64,000 nucleotides of DNA from Paralvinella palmiformis (Eukaryota; Annelida; Polychaeta; Terebellida; Alvinellidae), in contig JAODUP010000275.1 of the NCBI GenBank assembly GCA_025642065.1, positions 186,001-250,000 on the forward strand. Reading direction: 5' to 3'. This document shows positions 49,209 to 60,037 of the stretch, piece after piece. The notes beneath the pieces are model-generated. The model did no database searches and was not told the origin of the DNA. It saw nothing but the letters and a program-made list of their open reading frames with translations. The first letter of the stretch is position 1, and each line of letters starts with the position of its first letter. The translations under genes and the position numbers were made by a program.

Positions 49209-52200
49209 GTAAATACATGTATACTAGAGCCATATATACAAGCACACATACACCTAAGACTGGTATTTGTGGAAAATGTTTATTCCATTAACTTCCAGAA
49301 GTATTTAAATGTCCCACGTTACTTTCCCACATACAGACTGACTTCACATGGTCACTCAGGTCTAGATGTCATATAGACCTCGTTGTAACTGGATCATAGA
49401 GAAGACTAGTTATCTTTACCTGATCCATCTCTGTTTATTAGCAGTGGAAGGGTGGAGGTTGGCATGACTTTACTCATAGTGAGAGTTTGGGATAACGCCT
49501 ATTTGAGTACTGAGTACTCGTATTAAGGATATGGGTGGAGTTTTGACAGTTCATCATGGATCCTAGTCTGATAATGACCTCACTAGATATCTGATATCAG
49601 TACTGGTTATGTAATCAGTATGTTTGATGAGTGAGCACCTTTGAGCATACAATATTATAATTTTTTATGGTAATTATCTGTGGAGAGAGTTGCTCTGTGG
49701 GGGGGAGATACTCTGTGGGGGGGGGATATGATCTCCTGTGGGAGGATGATCTCCTGTGGGAGGATGATCTATCAGATCATCATCATGGAAACAATTTAAA
49801 GAATGATGATATAATAGACATAAACAATTATAGAACCTCATCTAGTAGTGAGTAAGAGTACCACTCATCTAGTAGTTGAGTAAGAGTACCACTCATCTAG
49901 TAGTTGAGTAAGAGTACCACTCATCTAGTAGTGAGTAAGAGTACCACTCATCTAGTAGTTGAGTAAGAGTACCACTCATCTAGTAGTTGAGTAAGAGTAC
50001 CACTCATCTAGTAGTTGAGTAAGAGTACCACTCATCTAGTAGTGAGTAAGAGCACCACTCATCTAGTAGTTGAGTAAGAGTACCACTCATCTAGTAGTTG
50101 AGTAAGAGTACCACTCATCTAGTAGTTGAGTAAGAGTACCACTCATCTAGTAGTTGAGTAAGAGTACCACTCATCTAGTAGTTGAGTAAGAGTACCACTC
50201 ATCTAGTAATGAGTAAGAGTACCACTCATCTAGTAGTGAATAAGAGTACCACTCATCTAGTAGTGAGTAAAAGTACCACTCATCACTTTGTCTCAGCTCA
50301 AACAGTTGTGTCTGTGTTTTTCTAACCTCAATTACAATGGTTCTGGGCTTGTATGACTTTCTTTTTAGTGTGGTGGCCCCCTCCTTGATCTAACTGGTAA
50401 CGTGTTGTATCACAGATCACTACCACCTGAGTTCAAATCTGAGTGTGGGCATATCTGAAGGGTATTTCATCTTTGACTTTGCTTCATTCTATTACTGTAA
50501 AGCACCTTAGAGCAGCTATATAGCTGGATAGGGCACTATATAAATGTCACTTATTCATTACGTTTGGAGGTCGCTCGGCCCATTTAGCCTACCACGTGCA
50601 CAAAAGTGGCAGTAAACATCAATCATCACTGCCACCATCTTTTTAATATTTTATTATCGGTGTGTGTCTTTGCTTAAATAATAACTTTTCTTTTATTCTG
50701 TCATCTGCAGGTATCAATAAGGTAACACTAATAGGACGTGTTGGTCGTGACCTTGAAGTTCGCGGCACCGAGGAAAACCCTGTTACATTGTTTCCATTAG
50801 CCACCTCACAATCATATAAACAACAGGACGGTAGCTTTCAACAGTATACAGAATGGCATAAGATTGTCGTCTTTAAGCGAGTTCTCGGTGAAGTTCTTGT
50901 AAGACGATTAGGCAAAGGGTAAGATGAAGTCTGTAGATGTGTCTATTATTGTGTGTGTCATCATTAAGAAGGTCATGACATATCCTGTCTCTATTGTGTT
51001 GTTATTCATGTGGCTTACAAATCAGCCAGTTTTGTTTAAATCCTTTTTTTGTCGTAAATGTGCAGTTATGAAGTAATTATGTATAACTAGCTAACAATAT
51101 TATCATGATATTGTTTATATATATTGACACCAAATCAACTCGCTAAGACATTGTCTTACCATTCTTCCAATCAGTAAGCATACTACAGATAAAATCCACA
51201 TAGAATCCAGTTCCATGATCCATGTGGCAACATTACCCGATCAACACAACCAGATCTATTACTAGACTCAAGGATCAAAGTTTTATGACTTGGTCCAATT
51301 ATCTAGGATGACCTCACTCGACCAATTAATTCTGAATGTTATTTTGACAGTACAAACTACTTCATCTATTGTGTGATTTAGCCGACTTGATGATGTAATC
51401 AAAGCTCATACTTGTTTCTATTTCAGTGACCGAGTATACGTAGCTGGATCAATACACTATAATAAACTACAAGACAAAGAGACGAATAGACTTATAGTAA
51501 TTCCACAAATACGAGCTGGTATGTGATATGTTTGGGAACCAATTATATGTTGTATTGTGTCAAACGTTCTAATAATGTGGTTATTATTGTTATTTTGTTT
51601 TGTTCTGATGATTGTTTATTATTATAGTTAAATTTATTAGTGTCGTTTCTTTAATTAAGGTAATGTTATTTCTACACAATGAAAGATTTTGTAATGGTTT
51701 TCCTTTTTTCACTAACAGACTGATAGATATGGATGTGTGTGTGTGTGTGGGGGGGGGGTGTTCACTAATAACACATTCCTTTAAATAATTGTGCAATAAG
51801 AACGACATGGTTTGTATGGCCAGCAAATGTTAACAACAACATCGAAAATTTTAAAAGAACATTATTTATCCTAACACAAAGGAAAACAAAATTTACATCA
51901 TTATTAAAACTATCTTGAAATAAGTAACTTGGTAATTGATATACAGGTAAGTGCAATTTACACTTTTCTGAACTATTAAAGGAACAGTTCACCTTTTTTC
52001 ACATTTTCAGGATTAATACAAACAAATTATAAATGATGTCAGATTATGAACGAGATGAACCACGTGTTAAATAATCCACTTCAAAATGGACTGAAACTCA
52101 TCTTTGGGAGCCACCATTTTAAAACACTATTCCTGTTTCAGTTTTGTAATTTTTATTATTCAGCATTTTCATTGGCATCGATACCTGACTGTACTTCCTG

Positions 52201-53069
52201 TAAATATCTGGTAAATCCCTGGAATAACTAATATAATATCAATAATAATAATATATTTAATAATGAGCCATTATTAGTGGCAGCCATTCAAAGGCGCTGT
52301 ACAGTGATACCCCATAAGATATAATAAGAACTCTATAAGATATTTGAATGATAAATATTAACTTTGTTTTTATATCTGGTAATGTGTACAATCCCATTTT
52401 GTCGATTCTAATCAATTCCATTTTGTCGATTTCACATCAAATATTTCAATTCCAAATTTATCAATTCCATTTTTACCTACTACTTTTCACCTTCTCCGAG
52501 TACCTTCTTCACATACTACTCCAAATAGTTTATATTCCAAGTAGGATTGTCATGGAAGAAATTTTCTGAATTAAAAAATAAAATGGTAAATTAATTTGTG
52601 GATTTAATAAATTTTTTGTAGCAACCTTCAATTCCAAATTTATCAATTCCAATTCCTTTTTTTTTAAATAAGCAATTCCAGAATTGCCCATTATTCCCAA
52701 TTCTGGAATTGAATTGACCTCATGTCAGGTACAGATAGATAAATATAACCAAACTACTCAACACTCCACCTAATACCATGTTAAAAACTTAAATCTTCTC
52801 CCTCATAACTGAGAGAGGAAACTGATGCAAGGGATATCAGGAGTGTGATTGGTCCATTACGGGGTTATCCACAACTTGTTTCTTTCATTTATTTGGGAGA
52901 ACTCATTTTTCAATTTCCAGCCGCACAGATTTCCTTCAGAAACTGTTGATCTATATGTATTCGTTTTGTGATTGATCCAGATGATGTGGTCCTTCTAGAG
53001 AAGGCTAGATCCAAAATGCAGGCCATGGAATCTGATGAAGAAGCGCCAGATAATAGTCAACATGAATGA
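42066..53069 (+). CDS. SSBP1: Mitochondrial single-stranded DNA-binding protein, complete gene (5 coding exons)
   Basis: The spliced product has 167 residues (human SSBP1 has 148). It coats single-stranded mtDNA as a tetramer and supports the mtDNA replisome. Residues 1-8 (MFNRITSF) and the following VLRQCGQVSRQMC form a basic mitochondrial presequence. The OB-fold starts at about residue 39 with INKVTLIGRVGRDLEVRGTE; later blocks are NPVTLFPLATS, TEWHKIVVFKRVLGE (conserved Trp-His) and GDRVYVAGSIHYNKLQDKET. The tail is acidic (MESDEEAPDNSQHE). All joins keep frame. The first coding exon has eight codons, the same length as in human SSBP1 (MFRRPVLQ|VLRQF). The gene is divergent from BLTP3 and convergent with MYB. 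AATAAA at 53406 is a possible poly(A) signal. Confidence 0.93.
42317..43090. mobile_element. TIR element with GTCGATCTCGGCCCA ends
   Basis: Left end CACGTCGATCTCGGCCCA occurs twice in tandem; the right end reversed reads CACGTCGATCCCGGCCCAGG. Internal copies are at 42899-42919 and 42982-43022. The element lies in SSBP1 intron 1 and contains the 42-codon ORF at 42597-42725. Confidence 0.55.
42597..42725 (+). CDS. Unrecognised 42-codon ORF inside a TIR element
   Basis: ATG to TAG, product begins MSYSQTVVDLQKIFVFWAEY and ends LLRAYTRLYGLQV. Composition is markedly richer in G and C than the AT-rich flanks, with aromatic and leucine heptad-like spacing. I do not recognise it. It could be a short peptide of the element, the last exon or end of a larger lost transposon ORF, or chance. 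Confidence 0.25.
   Translation: MSYSQTVVDLQKIFVFWAEYKNGDRSTYQLLRAYTRLYGLQV
43225..43450 (+). mobile_element. Non-LTR retrotransposon C-terminal fragment
   Basis: Encodes KPRELRSSGLHLLSDLRVKT and NTGIRVFSVAVPT, the LRSS...FSVAAPTLWN block that ends CR1-type reverse transcriptases. Confidence 0.75.
43587..43776 (-). mobile_element. SINE, first family, inserted in a LINE
   Basis: Reverse strand: GGCGCCTCCGTGGTTTAGCG, GTAGCATGCTGGACCACTG, GTGTTCGAATCCCGGCGTGG. Flanking TACTCAAG on both sides (about 43577 and 43781) is the target duplication. Confidence 0.82.
43777..44640 (-). mobile_element. Non-LTR reverse transcriptase fragment broken by two SINEs
   Basis: Reverse strand encodes SGIPQGSVLGPILFVILIND and KIFADDTKVTKL: the palm-domain motifs, with the FADD active site present, of a CR1/jockey-type reverse transcriptase. 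It starts and ends within the domain, and SINEs at 43587-43776 and 44425-44530 split it, so it is dead. Confidence 0.88.
44425..44530 (-). mobile_element. SINE, first family, truncated, inserted in the same LINE
   Basis: Reverse strand: CCGTGTTCGAATCTCTGCGT, GGGCATATCTGAAGGGTGTT. Flanked by GCTTTCTTGA at about 44413 and 44540, a target duplication. Confidence 0.75.
45245..45317. repeat. Short inverted repeat
   Basis: CCGGCCATTAAGCCG at the left and CAGCTTAATGGCCAGG at the right are inverted over about 70 bp; possibly the end of a MITE. Confidence 0.6.
45400..46015 (+). mobile_element. Non-LTR reverse transcriptase C-terminal fragment
   Basis: Encodes CVKDLGIKMSDTLSFTDHIE, KCGWIIRTFHARD and WCSIVQPHIDYCSQLW, then a broken frame with IIYTWKILEGI. 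Typical thumb/connection region of CR1-like elements. Ends 70 bp before SSBP1 exon 2. Confidence 0.85.
46084..46174 (+). CDS. SSBP1: SSBP1 exon 2
   Basis: 91 nt coding VLRQCGQVSRQMCTEQVTQA and KSVRVLTGER, the rest of the presequence. The acceptor is CTTTCAG; the donor GAGAG|GTATAG is weak but gives the right phase (1) for exon 3. Confidence 0.85.
46531..48010 (-). pseudogene. Tigger/pogo (Tc1-mariner) transposase remnant in SSBP1 intron 2
   Basis: Reverse strand pieces: FKVDETGLYWKIIPSR, EEKSASGIKAGKDRLTLLLV, then after a gap DNDTCHLTHF and HIPPNTMFLLQLMDLGIIAT and FKAYYLKESFRKKW. These are the DDE-domain blocks of Tigger transposases. Stops, frameshifts and loss of the segment around 47460-47650 show it is dead. 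No terminal repeats assigned. Confidence 0.85.
47456..47655. mobile_element. Possible small hAT-like insert in the Tigger remnant
   Basis: GCAGGGTTCCCACGCGCCCT and GGAAAACCGGGAAAATAAC resemble the ends of known hAT elements (CAGGGTTCCCACG). It replaces part of the transposase. The right boundary is not defined. Confidence 0.35.
48030..49140 (+). mobile_element. Non-LTR reverse transcriptase 3' half, degenerate
   Basis: Broken plus-strand frames: KFLGILIDENLT, HINQKISRALFSLKQVKHFL, CMKTLYYSLIHSYLSYGNLV and later LPLVSIPKIWSKW. Several in-frame stops and shifts. Ends near a (CT)n(TA)n run. Confidence 0.82.
49140..49204. repeat. (CT)n(TA)n microsatellite
   Basis: About 13 CT units followed by about 17 TA units. 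Confidence 0.96.
49845..50283. repeat. 27/28-bp minisatellite, about 16 copies, in SSBP1 intron 2
   Basis: Unit ACTCATCTAGTAGTTGAGTA plus AGAGTACC; some units lack one T (27 bp). Few substitutions, so recently expanded or homogenised. It ends about 430 bp before exon 3. Confidence 0.96.
50371..50628 (+). mobile_element. SINE, first family, carrying a nested 65-bp insertion
   Basis: GTAACGTGTTGTATCACAG, CACCTGAGTTCAAATCTGAG and GCATATCTGAAGGGTATTTC precede, and CGTTTGGAGGTCGCTCGGCC follows, an insert at 50489-50553. The insert is a SINE/LINE 3' tail (AAGCACCTTAGAGCAGCTAT) flanked by TTCATT on both sides. Confidence 0.82.
50711..50918 (+). CDS. SSBP1: SSBP1 exon 3 (main OB-fold exon)
   Basis: 208 nt coding GINKVTLIGRVGRDLEVRGT, ENPVTLFPLATSQSYKQQDG and QYTEWHKIVVFKRVLGEVLV. 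Acceptor CTGCAG, donor GG|GTAAGA, ending in phase 2. Confidence 0.96.
51427..51518 (+). CDS. SSBP1: SSBP1 exon 4
   Basis: 92 nt coding DRVYVAGSIHYNKLQDKETN and RLIVIPQIRA, the final OB-fold strands. Acceptor TTTCAG, donor GCTG|GTATGT. Confidence 0.95.
51973..52110 (+). repeat. Dispersed repeat, copy 1 (AAAGGAACAGTTCACC family)
   Basis: AAAGGAACAGTTCACCTTTT, GATTAATACAAACAAATTAT, AAATGATGTCAGATTATG and GATGAACCAC match 61053-61160 in the same order. Possibly part of a SINE or MITE. Confidence 0.75.
52258..52330 (-). mobile_element. LINE 3' tail fragment
   Basis: Reverse strand GGGGTATCACTGTACAGCGC and CTTTGAATGGCTGCCACTAA equals the tail of the element at 37950-38440. Confidence 0.7.
52388..52728. 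mobile_element. hAT-like MITE, copy C (5' end eroded), in SSBP1 intron 4
   Basis: Shares the interior (AGTTTATATTCCAAGTAGGA, TTAATTTGTGGATTTAAT) and the 3' end (AATTGACCTCATGTCAG) of the family. Confidence 0.78.
52981..53069 (+). CDS. SSBP1: SSBP1 exon 5 with stop codon
   Basis: 89 nt coding DDVVLLEKARSKMQAM, then ESDEEAPDNSQHE and TGA. Acceptor GATCCAG. The acidic C-terminal tail is typical of SSBs. Confidence 0.93.
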
Positions 53070-55356
53070 TTCTAGGAATTATTACAAATCCTGAAAGTTT
53101 TATTTCTCTGAACATCAGCCGACGACGAGAGCTCTCCACATCCGAGATGTCACTGTTTATATCTGTGAACTGCAACTATAGATAAATATATCACGGAAAA
53201 TGTGTCAAAACTGAGTGGCGTATAGAAATATTAGTACAAAATAACTAAGAGTTGATGCGAAATGCTTGCGGACTGGTTATCTCCATCGATATAATAGTTT
53301 TAAAATGTTTAAATAGAATACGATTATGTATTTTTTTCGTTTTTTTGGCGTTACAGATTACTTAAACTTACGTTACAAAAAAGGAATTAAAAATATGATT
53401 AATACAATAAACATTGTCCGAGAAACAAATGTAATTGTCATCCAGTAAAGTTTGTTTTATATTTTTGTGTCCATATTATCGTTTATTTTTTTGTATCGTG
53501 AAAGTTGTATATAAAATTGTTGGATGATATAGTACTGTATGGTTGAACCAAGCATTTTAACCAAAGTCAAAATACCTAAAATAATACAATACTGGATTCT
53601 TCACAAAGGTGAGACTGTCGTTAAACAACATTCATCATCCATCCACAAAGGTGAGATGCCCTTTCAGCCATCCACTCGAACGAAATGTGATATTTTATCT
53701 TTTACATGAAAACAAAATACCGGTGGCAGTCTGTCATTGAAACATTATTTATTCGCCTTTCATTTTACAGAAAACTTTCCCATTTGACACCGACAAGAAT
53801 TACATGTTCTAGAAAAATATAAAACGCAACACAATGCAGATCCACCAAAAACATGGCTCCATCAGCTAGCATCCGCTATATCCTTCGAAAATATTATCAT
53901 GTACTAGCTGAAACTGACCGATACTCCCCACCATAAAGGCACCAGGAAAATAAATGCTGTTTGTCGTAAACTGAAAACAACCAACAGGTTACAGAAAACT
54001 TCTAAACATAAATGCTGCCATCTGTATCATGAATCGGTGGAAATGTTTGGAGGCTATCCTTTATTAACTCCTCTACACACATGCACACACAGACAAAAAT
54101 AATTTACCAATTATATTATAACCACTAGCTAACAATAGCTTCAGGTTCCTTCTGATAAGTAACAAACATATTCTGATATGTTGTTTTATATACATGTATA
54201 TATATATATACACACACACACTGTACAAGATAACAAATTGGTGTACCCAACATGACCTAGTATAGATCCATGTTCACAGTCTGGCGTAACATGCACAAAC
54301 GTTCTCTCCATTAAGTTTGTTGTCTATGGAGTTCAGTAGTACGTGTCCCAGTGGATAGTTCAAATAACAACACAGTATCATAGGACAGGCCAATTAACAA
54401 TATTACGCTTACACAAGATTACATGGACTGTAGCTAACAAGAACAAATTTATTTTAGATATACGAAAAGAAACCATTTATCAAGATTAGGACATTCAAAG
54501 GCTACACGGATAATAAAATTGAACCTTTGTCCCAATTAATAATTGGTTAAACAAACAAAGAGGAACTTACTGACACCAACAATACACGAGAGTAAGTCGA
54601 TTATATTATCAACCTTGTAGCCATCAATGGCTAAACAATGTACTCGAGTGAGTCATGTTGATTTAAAGAATGAGGATGGCTTTCTGCCTTATGAGAATGC
54701 ATGATAATTGATGAACACCTTCTGGCTGAAATGAACATAATATTATACAATGCAAAAATTAATACATCTATAGTTTATCGTGTGAAAACAGTGAATGAGA
54801 CAGCCTAACAACTGTTTCCCACTGAAGCAAAACCTTTAGTGCCTGTCAATAACACTAAAGCTGGTAGATTAAATCCAAGAAGACCATTTTCCATTTGTAT
54901 TCCTGTACAAATACACAATATCTACGAGATCAAACATAAATTATTGTCACCTTTATTGTCCCTGTCTAAGACTAATAACAAATAAAACTTATTGAAATAC
55001 ATACAGCCTATAATCTACACCTAATTATGATTTTGTCTATATCAATAATAATGATTTTGCACTTTTTTTATGAAGAAGTCCATCTTCACTGCCATGGAAA
55101 ATAGTTGTAGTCACTTTTAACCAAATAAACTGTTGTCTGACACAGAACTACAGAAACATGATAACCTCAAATATCTAACCTATTGAAACACTACAGCTAA
55201 AAATACAATGAAAAAACACTGGCGGCAACAAATGTGAAGACAATGGAAACATTTAACAATGATGTATCATACAATACAGGATACCAAAGTAATTGAACAA
55301 ATGCAATTTTAAGAAAAATAACAATCCCAGTAATTACTGGTTGATAATAGCAGACT
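53070..55356. other. SSBP1-MYB convergent intergenic region
   Basis: Holds both 3' UTRs. AATAAA at 53406 is a candidate SSBP1 poly(A) signal. No coding exon, SINE head or TIR element was recognised between about 53700 and 55350; one short (TA)n(CA)n run at 54200. Confidence 0.55.
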
Positions 55357-55479
55357 TCAAATCTTTAATGACCTCGGCTTCAGATTTGCATGGCGAGTTA
55401 GCCAGTGTCTCGCTTGTTTTGTCATTTCAATTTGGACGGCTGTTTTTCCACAAGCTATTTTCTCCCATCGTGGATCGAG
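55357..55479 (-). CDS. MYB: MYB last exon with stop codon
   Basis: 40 codons and TGA, coding LDPRWEKIACGKTAVQIEMT and KQARHWLTRHANLKPRSLKI. This is the conserved C-terminal motif (W..VA.GKT..Q..MT.QAR.YL) of animal MYB. Acceptor CTGCAG. Confidence 0.95.
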   Translation of the reverse strand, partial: LDPRWEKIACGKTAVQIEMTKQARHWLTRHANLKPRSLKI

Positions 55480-58400
55480 CTGCAGAGAAAAGAATCTAAT
55501 AATAGTACAATCATTTAAATTAAGTAAGACAACCTCTCTAGTAGTCTATATTAGCCTAAAGTATCAGAGTAGATTGGCGTCCTGTCAACTAATAAAAAAT
55601 AACACTAGTTTGATCAATCTACTTACAATGAGTTTACTTTTGTCATCCTGAAGATCAAAGTGAATCCTTTGTACTGCTCCCGACTCCAACTACCAAAAAT
55701 AACAAACATTTAACTATACCTGGACACCACAGTTCACATCTTCAATAATCGTTAGAATAAATTAAATGAGTTCAGATTGTTTAACATCCAACAAACTGAA
55801 GGATAACAACAAACAACATAAATAACCCGGTACCTGTCCTACCTTGATGGCCTCACACTGTGGGGTATTTGGGAGCGTAAATGCATCATTCAGAGATATC
55901 TTCTCTTCGTGAAGTGTCTCTTTGATGATTGATGGAGGTGAAAACACGATACTCTGATCACCAATTAGTGATTTACTCTGGAATAGAACACGGTAACTCA
56001 TCAATCAAACTAACAGATGGTCATTACTAGCAATTAAACAAGACTTTTTAACAGACTGGCCACTTACTGGTGTCTCTGGAAGTATCAGTGTATCCCCAAG
56101 CTGAAGATCTCCTGGAGTAGACCATTTCTTATCCAGTGATTTCCTTGCCTTCCTTGGCCTTGGACTGAAATTCTGGAGAAGATTTTTAATAATTATCAAT
56201 CGGACTAAAACTTTACTGAAGTACTGATGAGGATTATTTCAAATTATAAACATCTAGCAATATTAAACTAAAGATGATTAAATCAAAATGGTCGCCGTGA
56301 TAATTATAATAATTTTATGAGAAAATGCAATTTCTAATCCAACAAAATAATTGACATGGTAATATATTTAGATGAGAATCAACAGCCAGCAAATCTCTAT
56401 TTCTATATTTAAAGAAAAGCACTGATCCCAACCTCTTTATGTGATTGGTGTCTTGAAGTACGACCAATAAGTGGACTGTTGTAGAAGCCTGGCTTATAAC
56501 TCAGGAACGGCAAAACTCCGCCATCTTCTTCAATCACTTTTGTCAAATCCTCAACAAGTTGACCTGGAGTCTCTGACTATAAACCAAACAAAGTTCATCC
56601 AGTGACATCACATCAACCACAAATTGGTAAAAATTAAAACAAAAAACTTGTACACAGTATTTTATAACAACAGCTATTGATAACTTGTCTAACCAATGAC
56701 AAAAACTAAACACAACTTACCAAAGGCTTCAGAGCCCCATTCCTTTTCTCTAGCTCAGCCAGAGCATTCTTGAATGGTGTTGGAGTCCTTGGAGCAGAAT
56801 CCATAAGTGACCTCCTGAACCGTGGAGTCCTGAAATAAAAAGTAGAGTTTGCCATTTGATGAAATATGATCATTTCATGCAAATGTTTTACGCGAGACCT
56901 AAAAATAGTCCTAAATAAAATAATCTATTAGACGTCAGGTGTCTTAACTCTTAATATCCAACTATTAATTTTTCTCAATCTTCAATTTATTATCAGTCAT
57001 AATAGAACAGAAAATGTATAAATAACATCATGAGATAATGCTTAAGACATCAAAAACTAAGATACCATCAAAGATAAAGACTTTACTAGATAACCATCAG
57101 CCGTTGGTGTATAATTAACAAATATTCCACTCACTTGTTTTCAGATTTAACACCCGGGGTGCCACTTCTTGACCTGTTACTTATTGGTGTTATATTTAAC
57201 AAGTCTCTACAGACAGGAGTTGATGTCAGACCACCGTGACCATATGGTATAGTTGGGCTGTTCAGGAACTATCAACAGAAAAGTAACGATGACACTAACC
57301 ATCTAGTGGTGTTAAACAATAAAATATTTTACCTCTAAATCAACAGCCATAAGGGCCTCCAGTACTACATCATTAAAGCTGATTCAACTGATTTTAACAA
57401 TAACAAAACTGACCACCAACAATGGGATGTTTACAATCACACAAAATCAACATGCTTACATTATCAGGGATGAGAGTCAGTTTTGAATAAAAGACAAATG
57501 TTTGGAAAACCACTGGTCTGACGTTTTTGCAAATATTATTCTGAGATTCCAATTTTTGTGGAAAATGTTTTTTGTGTGGTAGATGGCTGCTTTTGAACCA
57601 AAAAGTGATAAGAAACATTTCAACATACACAAACACACACAAAAAGGTTAACCTTAGGAAATGCTGAAAAAATCTCATCCTGATTTATACAAGTAAAACA
57701 ATATAAAATAGAACAGAAATAAATCTCACACAAAATTTTCACTATTCAAGGTGATATATTTACTCTCACCAATGAACATTCAAATACGGTAACCTCAAAT
57801 AGAACTGCTGACCACAATCAAAACAATACCTGTGATGGTGAGAAAGGTAAACCCTTGATCGGTGAACGATCTGGCGTACCAGACTCATTCTTGATTAGAG
57901 CCACTGTCTTGGGTGTGTGTAGTTCTTGCTTTATCTCCGTCTTCGACAGATCCTCAGATCCCGAGAAATAACTATGAGAAGACTGAAAAAGACAAAACAA
58001 TCCAGTATAGGAACATGGACATAATAACTGTTACATATAATTATATATGCACTGACACTAACACACATACACAGTTTGTTAACAATAGTCATAGATCAAA
58101 AGCAAAGAATTCACCAAAAAGTGACATTATTAATTTTTTTTAAATCCTGGATTTCATGGTTTTTGTCAGACTAAACACACACCCACACACTTACCGGTAC
58201 ATTTAATTATAAACAGAGAACACCACAAATATCTTACAATTAAAACTGTAGATAAGATTAATTCTAGTTGATTCGATTAATAGTTTGACCATAAAATATG
58301 TGGATATTTTAACGGCATTTATTTCATAATTAATCAGCTCAAAGTGATCAATGTAAACACTTAAAAACACTTAAATTATTATGACGTGTCTACTCACAAA

Positions 58401-59179
58401 AACACATAATTTATAGATATAAATGATAAAGTGACTAATCATGGCAGTAACAACACAAAACAATTTCTCTTATAATAATAATAATTTATATAGCACCCTA
58501 TTCAGCTAGAAGTTGCTCTAAGACACTATACAATATTATTTACAATAAATTAATATCCCTCACTCAGATCTGTTTCTACCCAGCACACATCTCAACTCCC
58601 AAGGAAGTATACCATGCATGCTGCCATGAAAGGTGTTACTCAAACACATAGCCATCACGTCCTGTCAGGTACTCATTTTTTATGGATGAGTGATCCATGT
58701 GGCCACATGACAGCATTGCAGCTCACGGAGCCTCAAACCCACAACCGTTCAGCCACGAGTCCTACGCTCTAACTAACCGTGCTATCACGGCTCAGATATC
58801 TGATACTACAGGATCATACCCATATCCGAACATCACTGAATCATATTAACAGATACTATGATGTGTAAACTATGTAATCATCTCCAGTAGTACAGTATAA
58901 CATCTTTAACATCCACAAATACAAAATAAATTATATAATTTGCCACACTAACTACACAAAGAAGAATTTACCTTTCGTTTACGCTTGCTCTTCCTCAATA
59001 TAGGAGGTGTGGAGAGTTTTGATATACAAGGTGATGTCAGTGGTATCAAGCCAGAGTTACTTGGTAGATTAGATATCGTATTTCCATCAAATCTACATTC
59101 TGAAATCAGGATATATTATATTTGTTTGTGTGTACATATGTATGTATGCACATACATACGTACGTATGTGTGTGTGTTG

Positions 59180-59230
<51 letters not shown>

Positions 59231-59965
59231 CAAAGCATCTCCATAATACACTATATAGAACAAACAACGAATAAATTGCTTTCATCAGATTAACTATAAA
59301 GCGAGCTACTTCATCAATAATGACGAATTAGTTGGAACAAAGTACCTCTATTGTCTCTCTTCTGCTGACACTTCACCTTATAAGGTGACAGCGAATTTGA
59401 ATCTGAACCGCACAAGAAATTGTATGTAGTCAGATTGTCGTGTTCACCATCATCTGAGAATAGATTGTCAACGCCAATATCTGGTACCATGTCACTGCAG
59501 AAATAAAACGAGAGCAATAACTTCATAGGAAGGAAATGATTTCTAGATGTAACTGGCATCCGTCAAAACATCCAAATTATAAATGTTGATAACCCAAAAC
59601 TAACTATAGGAGTGAAACCCAATATTCTTCACAGTACAGTTGTATGCTAAGATATTTAAATCAGATTCTTAAAACCAACATTTTACATACAAAAAGTTTT
59701 ATGATTAATATTTCTTACACTGCAGGTGAGAGAATACCATCCTGGTTAACTAGCCACTGCTGTGGAGGCTCAACAGATTCGGGTTTCACTTCAGCGATCT
59801 GCTGAGGTGGTTGTGGAGTGCTGCCATGATTACTGTTTGTACTCCATGCATCTGAGCTATAACCCTGACTATGTCCCTGACTGATATGACTGTTATGGTA
59901 CAGGCTGTTACCTGGATAAGACAACACTATTTTTCAGTAATAAAACATCTCTCTCTACTTCCTAT

Positions 59966-60037
<72 letters not shown>

